Origin: Cucumibacter marinus DSM 18995
Lineage (GTDB): Bacteria; Pseudomonadota; Alphaproteobacteria; Rhizobiales; Devosiaceae
NCBI RefSeq assembly: GCF_000429865.1
Contig: NZ_AUCR01000011.1
Span: 1-64,000, forward strand
DNA: 64,000 nt
Direction: 5' to 3'
Positions 9,369-17,970 of the stretch are shown piece after piece. Made by a program: the position numbers and the translations under genes. Below the pieces are notes generated by a model. The model searched no databases. It saw only the letters and a list, made by a program, of their open reading frames with translations, and was not told the DNA's origin. Within the stretch, counting starts at the first letter, position 1, and each line of letters starts with the position of its first letter.

Positions 9369-10310
9369 CTAGCTGAACAGGAGCGAGGAGAGCTGGCGGC
9401 GGCCTTTGGCCGTTGCCGGGTCGGCAGGACCCCAGGCGTCGAACAGTTCGAGCAGTTTCTTGCGGGCCTTTTGTTCTTCCCATTCGCGGTCGCGGCGGAT
9501 GATCTCGATCAGCTCGGCGGCAGCGGCCATCCGGTCGGTGCGCGCATTGAGCGCCAGGGCGAGATCGAACCGGGCCTGATGATCATCGGGGTTGGCAGCG
9601 AGGGTTTCAAGCAGCGCTGCGGGATCATCGAGCCCGGCAGCTTCTTCGGCCAGGGCCAGGGCGGATTTGACGGCCTCATAGCCCTCAGTCTCCTGATCGT
9701 CTTCGGCGACACGATCCAAGAGCTCCTTGGCGGCATCGGCATTGCCGGCCTGAAGTTGCAAGCGCGCGAGACCGATCAGTGACGGTGCGTTGGTCGGCGC
9801 CACGCCAAGGATCTGGCTGTAGATCTGCCCGGCAACCTGGGGCTGGCCTGCGTTTTCGGCTTCGCTGGCCTGTTCGAGGGCGATCTTGATCTGCTCCTCG
9901 GGATCATTGCCGGCGGGCTGGCCGCCATTGCCGCCGCCGCCAGCGGCTGGCAGGCGCTCGATGAAGCGCTTGACCTCGGATTCGGGCAAGGCGCCGAGAA
10001 AACCGTCAACCGGGCGACCATCGACAAAGGCGAAGACGGCTGGAATCGACTGGATGCCCATCTGGCCGGCCAGCGCCTGGTTCTCGTCGATATTGATCTT
10101 GACGAGACGGATCTTGCCGCCGGCTTCGCGGGTCACCTTTTCAAGAGTCGGGGTGAGCTGGCGGCATGGCCCGCACCACGGCGCCCAGAAATCGACAAGC
10201 ACCGGCGTATTCGCGGACGCGTCCAGCACATCGGCCTGAAAGCCCGATGTATCCGAATCGCTGATCAGATCCGGCCCTGCACCATTTTGCTGCGGCTGCA
10301 TGATTTCCAT
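9369..10310 (-). CDS. cnoX: Thioredoxin-domain co-chaperone CnoX (YbbN)
   Basis: Fusion of a thioredoxin fold with a C-terminal TPR-like region, 313 aa from the chosen start. The active site WCGPC (46-49) is intact. Caulobacter-type CnoX also keeps both cysteines and has redox activity, unlike the E. coli version. In the family it holds unfolded proteins under oxidative stress and hands them to GroEL. The linker contains a Gly-rich GGGGNGG stretch before the TPR part. ATG at 10310 with AAAAGGTG upstream is preferred; an in-frame GTG three codons earlier is less likely. Confidence 0.93.
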   Translation of the reverse strand: MEIMQPQQNGAGPDLISDSDTSGFQADVLDASANTPVLVDFWAPWCGPCRQLTPTLEKVTREAGGKIRLVKINIDENQALAGQMGIQSIPAVFAFVDGRPVDGFLGALPESEVKRFIERLPAAGGGGNGGQPAGNDPEEQIKIALEQASEAENAGQPQVAGQIYSQILGVAPTNAPSLIGLARLQLQAGNADAAKELLDRVAEDDQETEGYEAVKSALALAEEAAGLDDPAALLETLAANPDDHQARFDLALALNARTDRMAAAAELIEIIRRDREWEEQKARKKLLELFDAWGPADPATAKGRRQLSSLLFS

Positions 10311-10579
10311 GGTTAACACCTTTTGATGACCGGCCGGGCCTAAAGCCGCGTACCGGAACCGCTCGTTCTTGCCCGTCGAGCGGAGTTTTGCTTTGGGTTC
10401 TTTGTGGGTCAGACGGGGGCGAAATACAAGGGTGTGCGGCGAATCGCGCCTGGTTCGGCTTAGCGTTTCACCAAATCACCAAGTGGGTTTAACCTCGGGC
10501 AATATGACGTTGCCGAACGTCGGGCCGGCATCCGTTTGAGCATGAAACCCCTGTGGCGAAACAGGGTGCGAAATTGCGG

Positions 10580-10608
10580 TTGCAATCCGGTTCGCGATTG
10601 GGCATATA
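10580..10608 (+). promoter_or_regulatory. Sigma-70-type promoter of tRNA-Gly
   Basis: TTGCAA (10580-10585) and CATATA (10603-10608) are separated by exactly 17 bp, which would start transcription near 10615, about 40 bp before the tRNA. The rest of 10311-10654 contains the cnoX leader and no open frame that I can support. Confidence 0.65.
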
Positions 10609-10654
10609 GGCGCCCACGCCAGTCAGCCGGTTCCGCCGGGGGCTGGATCAGGAT

Positions 10655-10729
10655 GCGGGCGTAGCTCAGGGGTAGAGCACAACCTTGCCAAGGTTGGGGT
10701 CGTGAGTTCGAATCTCATCGCCCGCTCCA
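10655..10729 (+). tRNA. tRNA-Gly (anticodon GCC)
   Basis: A full cloverleaf is readable. The 7-bp acceptor stem is GCGGGCG/CGCCCGC. The D arm holds GCTCA...GGGTAGAGC. The anticodon stem CAACC/GGTTG surrounds loop TTGCCAA, giving anticodon GCC. The T arm carries GTTCGAATC. The 3' CCA is encoded at 10727-10729. A promoter lies upstream and a terminator downstream, so it is a single-gene unit. Confidence 0.98.
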
Positions 10730-10746
10730 AACAGACTTCAGAAGAA

Positions 10747-10775
10747 GGCTCGGATCTCCGGGCCTTTTGTCTTTT
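10747..10775 (+). terminator. Intrinsic terminator of tRNA-Gly
   Basis: GGCTCGG (10747-10753) pairs with CCGGGCC (10758-10764), one pair being T-G, around loop ATCT. TTTTGTCTTTT follows. It lies 17 bp past the tRNA CCA end. Confidence 0.85.
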
Positions 10776-10804
10776 CCGGGTCTTGTGTCTTTTCCAGGTC
10801 TTGT
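10769..10804. repeat. 18-bp tandem repeat, two copies
   Basis: GTCTTTTCCGGGTCTTGT (10769-10786) is followed directly by a copy differing at one base (10787-10804). It spans the T tract of the tRNA terminator and ends 22 bp before the stop codon of the convergent Tat-signal gene. Probably slippage-derived. Confidence 0.8.
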
Positions 10805-10826
10805 GTCGTTTGGGCTTGCCCGGCGG

Positions 10827-11228
10827 TCAGGCCGTTGCGGCCTCGGCGCTGATCAGCGCTTCGGTTTCCGAAATCATCCAGCCATCAACCAGTACGATCC
10901 GTCCGGCGGCGAAATCAGCGCGGCATTCCTCCTGGACCATGGTCATTCGGGTCTGGGGGCAGTCGGTGCCAATGGCCCTTTCGATGCCGGCCTTTGCGGT
11001 CAACAGCCGGGTTGCCGCGCCGGGGCGGGCCAGGCCGGGGTGATCGCGGAGGACGCTCTGGCCGATGGTGCGCAAGGCGTCATGATCCATGCCGGGGAGC
11101 GAGGCGAAGAAGTCGGGCGTGTGGCGCGGCACCATGCGGCAGGCCAGCAGACCTCCGCCATAGGCCACACCGGTAATGGCCAACAGGCCACCGGCACCGA
11201 TCAGACCGCGTCTTGTCCATTTGCCCAT
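10827..11228 (-). CDS. Small Tat-signal protein, putative partner of the GMC oxidoreductase
   Basis: A 133-residue exported protein that I cannot assign to a named family with certainty. The N-terminus (KWTRRGLIGAGGLLAI) has the twin arginine and hydrophobic core of a Tat signal. The remainder has several Cys residues (LACRM, DCPQ, EECRAD) and ends in a helical region. It starts 14 bp after the GMC gene with RBS GGAGG. In sorbitol, gluconate and fructose dehydrogenases a small Tat-signal subunit carries the signal-less GMC flavoprotein to the periplasm; by analogy this may be such a small subunit. The start at 11228 is used because upstream sequence in frame overlaps the GMC gene. Confidence 0.7.
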   Translation of the reverse strand: MGKWTRRGLIGAGGLLAITGVAYGGGLLACRMVPRHTPDFFASLPGMDHDALRTIGQSVLRDHPGLARPGAATRLLTAKAGIERAIGTDCPQTRMTMVQEECRADFAAGRIVLVDGWMISETEALISAEAATA

Positions 11229-11242
11229 GAAGGGACCTCCGT

Positions 11243-12838
11243 TCACGCCGCCTGCAGGGTGTCGGCGAGATGATCGCCGAGCCTGAGGGCCAGTGCCACA
11301 ATGGTGAGGGTCGGGTTGGCGGCGCCGCAAGTCGTAAAGACCGAGCTGCCGGCCACATAAAGATTGTCGACCGAGTGCACCCGGCAATCGGCATCGACCA
11401 CACCCTGACGCGGGTTGGCATGCATGCGGGTGGTGCCGATATGGTGATAGCCGGTAAAGGCCTGGGTGACATCGGCGGGATCGGATATGCCGAGATTGAG
11501 CCGGCCGAGCCCGGCCTTGCCCAGCTCCGCGCCCAGGATCATGTGGGTGCGGCGCAGGCTGTCCATATCGCCCGGTGCGACCTGCCAGTCGAGAATGACC
11601 CGGCGCATCCCCAAGGGATCGATATCCTCGCCCAGCATCACGCGGCTGTCGGGATTGGGGCTTTGTTCGGCGTCCTGCTTGAGATCGATTGCCTTGATAA
11701 CGCCGCCGCCGGTGAAGCGGCGGGCGATGTTGCGATAGATGCCGGTTACGACAGGGCCGGGCTGTTCGATGACATTGCAGGCGTTTTCGGCCAGCCGGTC
11801 GGGCACCTGACCGCGGGCGAAGGCCTTGGCCATCGAAGAAAATGACAGCCAGGCGTGGTCGCGGAAATCGTCATTGTGATCCGGGTTCTCCCAAACCACC
11901 TGCAGGAAGGCGGCATTGTTGAGCAGCCCCTCGCGCTCGATCACCGGGTCGGTGAGGCGCAGGGCCATGCCCAGTTGAGCCTCGGTCGTCGCCTGGGAAT
12001 AGAAACCCAGATCGGTCTGATTGTCGGCAAGGACAATCGAGCTGGCGACGATGTTGAGGTGGTCCATATAGTAGCGGCCAACAAGATCATTCTCATTGCC
12101 GAGACCGGCCGGCCGGTCGGTGTTGAAATTCAACAGAAGCCGGGCGTTTTCAATCCCTCCGCAGGCGAGTACGAATTTGCGGGCGCTCACTGTCGCCTTT
12201 TTGCCGTCGAGGGTGGAGATGGTCAGGCTCTCCAGGCGGTCGGTGCCCGAGGCCAGTTTCATGTGAATCACGTTGGCGTGCAGGAGGCAGCGCAGGTTCT
12301 CTTCACCTTCGACATCGCCCTGATAGGTTTCTGCGAACCGGGTCGGGGGGCTGTATTGATAGACAGCCGAGGTGACCGTCTCGGGATCGAGGGGCAGCGG
12401 TGTGCCCGAGAGCTCATTGCCCCAGCTTTCGGTTGAATAGCGATAGGGCCCGAGCTGCAGATAAGGCTGGGCGCGTTCGTAGAACGGATCGAGGATCTTT
12501 CGGTTAATCGGCCAGCCCGAATGGGGCACGGCGGTGCGCTGTTTGAAATCGAGCGGGTCGAGAGGCGCGCATTGTCCTGTCCAGTGACCGGTGGTTCCGC
12601 CGAACTGCCGCAGCCGCGAATAGCTCAGATCGGTGTTTTCGAGCCCGGCCAGTTCGCCCTCGTAAAGCGCCTGGATGTCTTCTTCGAGCCCGATGCCGCC
12701 GCTTTCGAGCAGGATGACCGAGATTCCCCGGCGCGCCAGTTCGAGCGCCATGGGAATGCCGGCGGCGCCGGCGCCGCAAATACAGATATCGGCCGAAAAG
12801 GTCTCGCCGCCCGGCAGGGACCGGAAATCTTCAAGCAT
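11243..12838 (-). CDS. GMC family FAD-dependent oxidoreductase
   Basis: Flavoenzyme of the glucose-methanol-choline family, 531 aa, probably oxidising an alcohol or sugar. Residues 17-45 form the Rossmann motif (CICGAGAAGIPMALELARRG), followed by the FGGTTGHW FAD loop at about residue 90. Near the C-terminus GYHHIGTTRMH supplies the catalytic His, and NPTLTIVALALRLGDHLA is the last FAD-contacting segment. There is no signal peptide. The Tat-signal protein encoded just downstream may export it. The neighbouring HutC-type regulator is upstream in the same direction. The substrate cannot be told. Confidence 0.9.
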   Translation of the reverse strand: MLEDFRSLPGGETFSADICICGAGAAGIPMALELARRGISVILLESGGIGLEEDIQALYEGELAGLENTDLSYSRLRQFGGTTGHWTGQCAPLDPLDFKQRTAVPHSGWPINRKILDPFYERAQPYLQLGPYRYSTESWGNELSGTPLPLDPETVTSAVYQYSPPTRFAETYQGDVEGEENLRCLLHANVIHMKLASGTDRLESLTISTLDGKKATVSARKFVLACGGIENARLLLNFNTDRPAGLGNENDLVGRYYMDHLNIVASSIVLADNQTDLGFYSQATTEAQLGMALRLTDPVIEREGLLNNAAFLQVVWENPDHNDDFRDHAWLSFSSMAKAFARGQVPDRLAENACNVIEQPGPVVTGIYRNIARRFTGGGVIKAIDLKQDAEQSPNPDSRVMLGEDIDPLGMRRVILDWQVAPGDMDSLRRTHMILGAELGKAGLGRLNLGISDPADVTQAFTGYHHIGTTRMHANPRQGVVDADCRVHSVDNLYVAGSSVFTTCGAANPTLTIVALALRLGDHLADTLQAA

Positions 12839-12961
12839 GATATGCGCCCTTTGTCTGGCCCGGCGGTTTTAGCCCAACCCAGGCTCCAGACCGTAGGCAG
12901 ATTTGCCTTCATATTTAATGAATGGCGACAGGCGGGAATGTGTACGGGGGACCAGACCGGT

Positions 12962-13720
12962 TCAGCCGGTGGTCTGGTTGGGCGAAAAGCGGGCGACAAG
13001 CTTGTGCTCATTGGCGGGATAGACCAGCCGGGCATAGGTGACCGGGTCTTCAGCGCGCCAGGTGCGGCGTTCGACAACCAGACAAGCGGCCTGATTCTTG
13101 AGGTCGAGCGCCTTGGCCATGTCCGGGCTCGCTTCGGCAGCGGAAATCGTGTGTTCGGCCGCGGTCCAGGGTACGCGAGCCATGATCCAGCCGGTCGGGG
13201 TTTCATTGTCAAAGAACTGGCGGGCACCTTCGGGGACGATTTGGAGGTTGATCAGCCGATACTCCTGGCAGAAGGGCATGCGGTTGGCGAAATGCATGCA
13301 CTCGACCTCAAGGATCGGGGTGCCCGGCTCAACGCCGATTTGCTCGGCATCGTCCTCGGTGGCCGGCCGCTCGATGCGCGATGTGATGGCATAGGTCGCC
13401 TCCATATCGAGCGCTTCGATTTCCGAGCGGATATCATGGATCTGAAGTACGGCGGCCTGGGATTTCTGAAAGGCGACGAAGCTGCCGGCGCGGCGGCGAC
13501 GCTCGACGATGCGGGCGGCGGAAAGGAGAGTCAGGACCTTGTTCACGGTCATGCGCGAGCAGCCATATTGCTCGGCCAGTTCATGCTCGGACGGCAGACG
13601 GTGCCCCGGCGGCCAGGTGCCCGAGACGATCTTGTCCTGGATGTCCGCCAGGATGCGATCGTGCAGCGAATGCGGTTTTTCGGGCTTCTTGTGGCGCGCC
13701 GTGCCGGCCATGTCGTGCAT
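12962..13720 (-). CDS. GntR-family regulator, HutC subfamily
   Basis: Ligand-responsive repressor with an N-terminal winged helix (LPSEHELAEQYGCSRMTVNKVLTLL) and a C-terminal UTRA effector domain (about residues 90-235). It closely resembles HutC, and the second HutC-type gene at 44436-45158 is a paralogue that is embedded in the hut genes. This one lies between a GMC oxidoreductase and an amino-acid ABC importer, so it probably controls those. GT-N-TA-N-AC operators in front of this gene (13765) and in the importer's divergent promoter (15647, 15768) support this. The start could be the Met at 13720 or the one three codons later. Confidence 0.9.
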   Translation of the reverse strand: MHDMAGTARHKKPEKPHSLHDRILADIQDKIVSGTWPPGHRLPSEHELAEQYGCSRMTVNKVLTLLSAARIVERRRRAGSFVAFQKSQAAVLQIHDIRSEIEALDMEATYAITSRIERPATEDDAEQIGVEPGTPILEVECMHFANRMPFCQEYRLINLQIVPEGARQFFDNETPTGWIMARVPWTAAEHTISAAEASPDMAKALDLKNQAACLVVERRTWRAEDPVTYARLVYPANEHKLVARFSPNQTTG

Positions 13721-13764
13721 GTCCTTGAAGGTCCTTTTGCGCAGACTAGGGTGCCGCGCGGTGT

Positions 13765-13772
13765 GTGTACAC
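13765..13772. promoter_or_regulatory. Candidate GntR/HutC-type operator (autoregulatory)
   Basis: GTGTACAC fits the HutC-subfamily core GT-N-TA-N-AC and lies 45 bp upstream of the regulator start. The same core occurs twice in front of the neighbouring ABC importer genes. Confidence 0.6.
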
Positions 13773-13864
13773 GATCCGGACCGGCAACTCACCGGTTTTG
13801 ATGGGCAACAGGCGATCGCAACGCCGGGAGCGTGTCCCGGCGTTGCGCCTTGCGGAAGTCGCGG

Positions 13865-14629
13865 TCAGTGCCGCCGGCGCAAAAACGCTTCGGCACGCGC
13901 AGTGGCGGGGTGATCGAGGACACGTTCCGCCGGACCACAATCGATGATCTCGCCATCGGCCATGATCGCCACCCGGTCGGCAACGTCACGGGCAAAGCCG
14001 ACCTCATGGGTGACAATGACCATGGTGATGCCGGTTTTTGCGAGATCGCGCATGGCACCGAGTACCTCGCCGACCCATTCGGGATCGAGCGCGCTGGTGG
14101 GCTCATCGAACAGCAGGATGCGCGGATCACAGGCCAGCGCCCTGGCGATGGCGACGCGCTGCTGCTGACCGCCCGACAGATGCGCGGGGTATTTGTGCGC
14201 GTGATCTGCAAGGCCGACCGAGGCGAGCAGGTCGAGCGCCTGTTGGCGGGCTTCCGCCCGGGGGCGATGGAGAACATGGACCGGCGCTTCCATCACATTG
14301 CCGAGGGCTGTGAGATGCGGGAACAGATTGAACCCCTGGAATACCATGCCCGTCTTGCGGCGCTGCGCGGCGCGCTCGGCCTCGGTCGCCAGCCACACCC
14401 CGCCTTGATGATCGCGTGTGAAGCCGGCGGGTTCGCCTTCGACCAGGATATAGCCGGCATCGATGGTCTCGAGCTGGTTGATGCAGCGCAGCATGGTGGT
14501 CTTCCCGCTGCCTGACGGACCGAGCACGCAAAGGACTTCGCCCGGCGAAACGGAGAGGGAGACATCATGCAGTACCTCAACGGCGCCGAAGGATTTTTTC
14601 AGCTTATGAATGTCGATGATCGCGTTCAT
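13865..14629 (-). CDS. Polar amino-acid ABC transporter, ATP-binding protein
   Basis: GlnQ/HisP-type ATPase of a type I importer, 254 aa. Walker A is GPSGSGKTT, the Q-loop region is FQGFNLFPHLTALGNV, the signature is LSGGQQQRVAIARALA, and Walker B ILLFDEPTSALDPE, followed by the switch His (VTHEVGFA). It is coupled to the permease gene upstream, with start and stop adjacent. ATG at 14629 has GAGGTG six bases upstream; an in-frame GTG two codons earlier is the alternative. Confidence 0.97.
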   Translation of the reverse strand: MNAIIDIHKLKKSFGAVEVLHDVSLSVSPGEVLCVLGPSGSGKTTMLRCINQLETIDAGYILVEGEPAGFTRDHQGGVWLATEAERAAQRRKTGMVFQGFNLFPHLTALGNVMEAPVHVLHRPRAEARQQALDLLASVGLADHAHKYPAHLSGGQQQRVAIARALACDPRILLFDEPTSALDPEWVGEVLGAMRDLAKTGITMVIVTHEVGFARDVADRVAIMADGEIIDCGPAERVLDHPATARAEAFLRRRH

Positions 14630-14631
14630 GG

Positions 14632-15570
14632 TCACACCTCGGCGCTGGCACGGATCGCGGGACCGCCCTGCACAGTGGCAGCGCGGGTGGAGCGGCTCAT
14701 GCGCTTTTCAAGGAAATACTGTCCGGTCGATGTGATCGAGATAATCGCCATGTACCAGATCGAGGCGACGATCAGCAGGGCGATCACCTCGTAGTTGAGC
14801 GAATAGATGTTCTGCGCCTTGGTCAGCAGATCGCCGCCGCCGATGATCGAAACCAGAGCGCTGGCTTTCAGCAGCATGATGAACTGATTGCCGACGGGCG
14901 GGATGATCACGCGAATCGCCTGGGGCAGGACAATGCGGCGCAGGGCCTTGCCGGGCGTCATGCCGATCGAAAGGGCGGCCTCGGTCTGTCCGTCGGGGAC
15001 CGACAATATGCCGCCGCGCACAATCTCGGCCATATAGGCGGCTTCGTGCAGGGCAAGGCCCAAAAGAGCGGCGACAAAAGGGGTGATCAGGGCGTTGGTG
15101 TCCCAGCCGACAAAGAGCGGTGTGCCGGGGATACCGAGGCCGAGAACGGGGAACAGCAGCGCCAGGTTGAACCACAGGATCAGTTGGACCACCAGCGGCA
15201 GGGCGCGGAAGAACCAGACATAGAAACCGGCCATGATGCGCAGCAGCGGGCTTTTCGACTGCTGCATGGCGGCGAGCAGAACGCCGAGGCAGAAGGCGAA
15301 AGCGACACTGGCAATCGAGAGCTGGAGGGTGACCACCACCCCGATCAGGATCTGGGGGTGGAACAGATAGGTGCCGACAATATCCCAATGCAGGTTTTCA
15401 TTGGTGCCGATCGAGACAGCCAATGCAGCGGAAATCGCGAGCACGGCGAGGGTCGCGATCAAGCGCGGCCAGTTCACGGGGCGCCGGGCGGTCACGACGC
15501 CGCGGGCATCGAGCGGGATGCCCGGGCTGGGCGAAGGGGTGGGGCCGGCCAGGCCGGTCGCATCAGTCAA
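14632..15570 (-). CDS. Polar amino-acid ABC transporter, permease
   Basis: HisM/GlnP-type inner-membrane permease, 312 aa. After a Pro-rich leader it has about six helices. The EAA loop that contacts the ATPase reads EAALSIGMTPGKALRRIVLPQAIRVI (Gly in the expected place). One permease gene suggests a homodimer. It is followed by the ATPase gene, and the binding-protein gene is divergent at 15879. Operators at 15647-15658 and 15768-15779 sit in the shared promoter region. Confidence 0.95.
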   Translation of the reverse strand: MTDATGLAGPTPSPSPGIPLDARGVVTARRPVNWPRLIATLAVLAISAALAVSIGTNENLHWDIVGTYLFHPQILIGVVVTLQLSIASVAFAFCLGVLLAAMQQSKSPLLRIMAGFYVWFFRALPLVVQLILWFNLALLFPVLGLGIPGTPLFVGWDTNALITPFVAALLGLALHEAAYMAEIVRGGILSVPDGQTEAALSIGMTPGKALRRIVLPQAIRVIIPPVGNQFIMLLKASALVSIIGGGDLLTKAQNIYSLNYEVIALLIVASIWYMAIISITSTGQYFLEKRMSRSTRAATVQGGPAIRASAEV

Positions 15571-15646
15571 AATTTCCTCCCAAAAACAGTGGCCAGATCC
15601 CCGGTGCGGACGGGGCTGACCATGAACTTACGCAAGCCCGTTTTTA

Positions 15647-15658
15647 TTGTCTATACAA
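15647..15658. promoter_or_regulatory. Candidate HutC-type operator 1
   Basis: TTGTCTATACAA, an imperfect palindrome with core GT-C-TA-T-AC, lies 77 bp upstream of the permease start and fits the HutC-subfamily consensus. It is one of two near-identical sites in the 308-bp divergent promoter region. Confidence 0.65.
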
Positions 15659-15767
15659 AATAAGAGGTTTGAAGCGGACCGTTTTGCGCGGATTTTTGCG
15701 CCTGTTGGCCCTGGAATGCGCTACCTGCCACGATTTTCGCTTGCCCGGACCAATCTCATTTGCTTAT

Positions 15768-15779
15768 TTGTATACACAA
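15768..15779. promoter_or_regulatory. Candidate HutC-type operator 2
   Basis: TTGTATACACAA, core GT-A-TA-C-AC, lies 100 bp upstream of the binding-protein gene. With site 1 it would let one regulator control both arms of the importer. The remaining part of 15571-15878 is AT-rich promoter DNA without an open frame. Confidence 0.65.
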
Positions 15780-15878
15780 ATGGAGAATATGCTGATCGTG
15801 ATAACCCCATGGTGGGGTGAAAACATCAGATTAATCAATCTCTTCATTTGTCTGCATTATGCGTGAGGAGGAATATCA

Positions 15879-16736
15879 ATGACCTTAGTGAAATCGACAG
15901 TCGGGCTGGCCGGCCTGACGCTGGTGGCGGGGCTTTCCCTGTCGGGCGTGGCCGTGGCGCAAAGCGCTGCAGACATGCTGCCGCAAAAATACAGGGATGC
16001 CGGGGTCCTCAATGTGGGGATGGTGCTCGATTATCCGCCCTATTCCTGGATCGATGCGGATAGCGGCAATCCGACCGGACTCGAGGTCGATGTCGGGCTC
16101 GCCATCGGCGAGAAACTCGACATTGAATGGAACATCATGAGCGTGAAGTGGGAAGGGTTGATCACCGGGGTCGGTTCGGAGCGCTTCGATGTCGGTGCCG
16201 GGGGCACCAGCGATCTCGAAGAGCGCGAGAAGGTGGTGACCTTCATCGATTATGCCGCAACCTCGGAAGCAGTGATCGTGCTGGCAAAGAATGCCGAGAT
16301 ATATCCCGATATGGACGCACTTTGCGGCAAGTCGATCGGTGCTCTCAAGGGCACCACGACAGCGACAGTTGCCGAAGACCTCGCGAAGGAATGTGCCGAC
16401 AAGGGCCTCGATACGCTTCACGTGAATCTTTACACCTCGGTGCCCGATGCCGATCTGGCGCTGCAATCGGGCCGTGATGCGGCACAGGTGGGGTCGACCG
16501 AACAGGCGTCCTTCATCATGATGACCGGCGGTCAGGACTGGCATATCGTCAGGGCCGGAATTGGTGCGACGCCGATGGGACCGTTTGTTTCGGTCAAGCG
16601 TCCGGATCTCGCCGAGGCGATCCTTGCCGCGCTCAAGGAATTGCGGGCCGAAGGCAAACTCACCGAAATCGCCGCCAAATACGGGCTCGACGGGTCCATC
16701 GTCGATCCGATGATCAACATGACCACGGCGCAATAG
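15879..16736 (+). CDS. Amino-acid ABC transporter, substrate-binding protein (family 3)
   Basis: Periplasmic solute receptor, 285 aa, for the importer encoded divergently. A Sec signal peptide (residues 1-27, ending VAVAQ) precedes the family 3 fold: LNVGMVLDYPPYSWIDADSGNPTGLEVDVG, DVGAGGTSDLEEREKVVTF (usually DMGxxGxxxTxERxxxxxFS, so divergent), and a C-terminal LAAKYGLDG-like helix. RBS AGGAGG is strong. The ligand is probably a polar amino acid or a close derivative. Confidence 0.93.
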   Translation: MTLVKSTVGLAGLTLVAGLSLSGVAVAQSAADMLPQKYRDAGVLNVGMVLDYPPYSWIDADSGNPTGLEVDVGLAIGEKLDIEWNIMSVKWEGLITGVGSERFDVGAGGTSDLEEREKVVTFIDYAATSEAVIVLAKNAEIYPDMDALCGKSIGALKGTTTATVAEDLAKECADKGLDTLHVNLYTSVPDADLALQSGRDAAQVGSTEQASFIMMTGGQDWHIVRAGIGATPMGPFVSVKRPDLAEAILAALKELRAEGKLTEIAAKYGLDGSIVDPMINMTTAQ

Positions 16737-16807
16737 CGCCCAAGGCATGACATAGCCTGCCGGACCTCCCAAATTCTCGGCAGGACGGCGCAGCTCCCGG
16801 CTGCGCG

Positions 16808-16838
16808 GAGCCGGTCCTTCTGGGCCGGCTCTTTGTTT
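16808..16838 (+). terminator. Intrinsic terminator after the binding-protein gene
   Basis: GAGCCGG (16808-16814) pairs with CCGGCTC (16825-16831), and TTTGTTT follows. It is about 70 bp past the stop codon, between convergent genes. Confidence 0.85.
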
Positions 16839-16864
16839 GTCGGGAGTTTTCGGGCGGTTCGTTG

Positions 16865-17908
16865 TCAGCGCAGATTGTACATGATCACGACCGAGATCAG
16901 GTAGACGAGCAGTACCAGCACGGAATCATAGCCGAAGCGGCCCAACCGGCGGGCTGGCCGCATCAAGAGACCGATCACATAGGCGAGGGTGACGATCAGG
17001 CCCCCGGCAAGCCCGATCAGCGCGATCGGTCCGGCCTCGGCCAGGATCGGACCGCCGCGATAGATGAGATCGGCCGGCCAGATCAACGCCAGCATGACAA
17101 GGTTCGAACCGAAGATATTGGAGATGGCCAGGGTATAGGACCGGCGGCGCGCCGCGGCGATAGTGGCGCCGAGTTCGGGGAGCGAGGTGGTGACAGCCAG
17201 GAGCGTGGCGCCGATGAAGCTGGCGCCCAGCCCCGACTGGACGGCGATGGCATCGGCAGCTTCGACCGTCAGGACACCGCACATCAGAATGATGAGGCAG
17301 AAGCCGGCGAAACGCACCAGGACCGAGCGGGTTCCAAGAGCGGGAAAGCTCGAAACAAACAGCCCCTCACCATCTCCGCCGCCGGCCTCGGGTACCTCGA
17401 CGGGAACCCAGACCTCGGATTTGTCATAGCTGCGCATCAGCACGATGGCCAAGCCATAGCCGACAAAGATCGCGGTGCTGCCAAGTCCGATGGCAAAGGC
17501 AGACAGCGGTTCGGCCATCACGACGATGGCGATGGTGAGCCCGATCAGCAGTGCCAGGAGGGCGCCTTCAATGGCCGTGGTCAATTTGCGGGGGAAGCGC
17601 GACAGGGCCGCGCCGATCACCAGACCGTCGGCGACCACCAGCATGGCGGTCTGAAGGGTGATACCGCCAATGAGATTGTTGAGCGCCAGATCCGCATCCC
17701 CACCTCCGGCGGCCACGACAGTGGTGACGATTTCCGGCAGCGAGGTCGCCGTGGCCAGAAAAATGAGACCGGTGAGCGCGCGACCGAGCTTCAGCCGGTC
17801 GGAGATCTCGTCGGCATAGGCCACAAGCTGCATGCCGGCGAACCAGATGCCGGCGGCGCCAACGGCAATAAGAAGAAGATTGGCAGGCAGGCCGAGCGCC
17901 AGCAGCAT
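16865..17908 (-). CDS. Sodium/calcium exchanger family (CaCA) antiporter
   Basis: Inner-membrane cation antiporter, 347 aa, about ten helices in two inverted halves. Each half carries an alpha-repeat: ATATSLPEIVTT...ALNNLIGG in the first and AVTTSLPELGATIAA...AISNIFGSN in the second. The acidic residues that bind Ca2+ are present in both (SLPE). The family exchanges Ca2+ for Na+ or H+. It follows the alcohol dehydrogenase by about 60 bp on the same strand. Confidence 0.9.
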   Translation of the reverse strand: MLLALGLPANLLLIAVGAAGIWFAGMQLVAYADEISDRLKLGRALTGLIFLATATSLPEIVTTVVAAGGGDADLALNNLIGGITLQTAMLVVADGLVIGAALSRFPRKLTTAIEGALLALLIGLTIAIVVMAEPLSAFAIGLGSTAIFVGYGLAIVLMRSYDKSEVWVPVEVPEAGGGDGEGLFVSSFPALGTRSVLVRFAGFCLIILMCGVLTVEAADAIAVQSGLGASFIGATLLAVTTSLPELGATIAAARRRSYTLAISNIFGSNLVMLALIWPADLIYRGGPILAEAGPIALIGLAGGLIVTLAYVIGLLMRPARRLGRFGYDSVLVLLVYLISVVIMYNLR

Positions 17909-17970
17909 GACGATGTCTCCGGATCAGAACGCGTGAGCTTTGGCGCGAAAACGAAAATTCTGCAACCGGT

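Noticed and set aside
17568-17970. The 3' continuation of the alcohol dehydrogenase frame across the antiporter gene
   Set aside because: It appears only because of the frameshift at 18095-18098; sequence is Arg/His-rich nonsense overlapping the CaCA antiporter.
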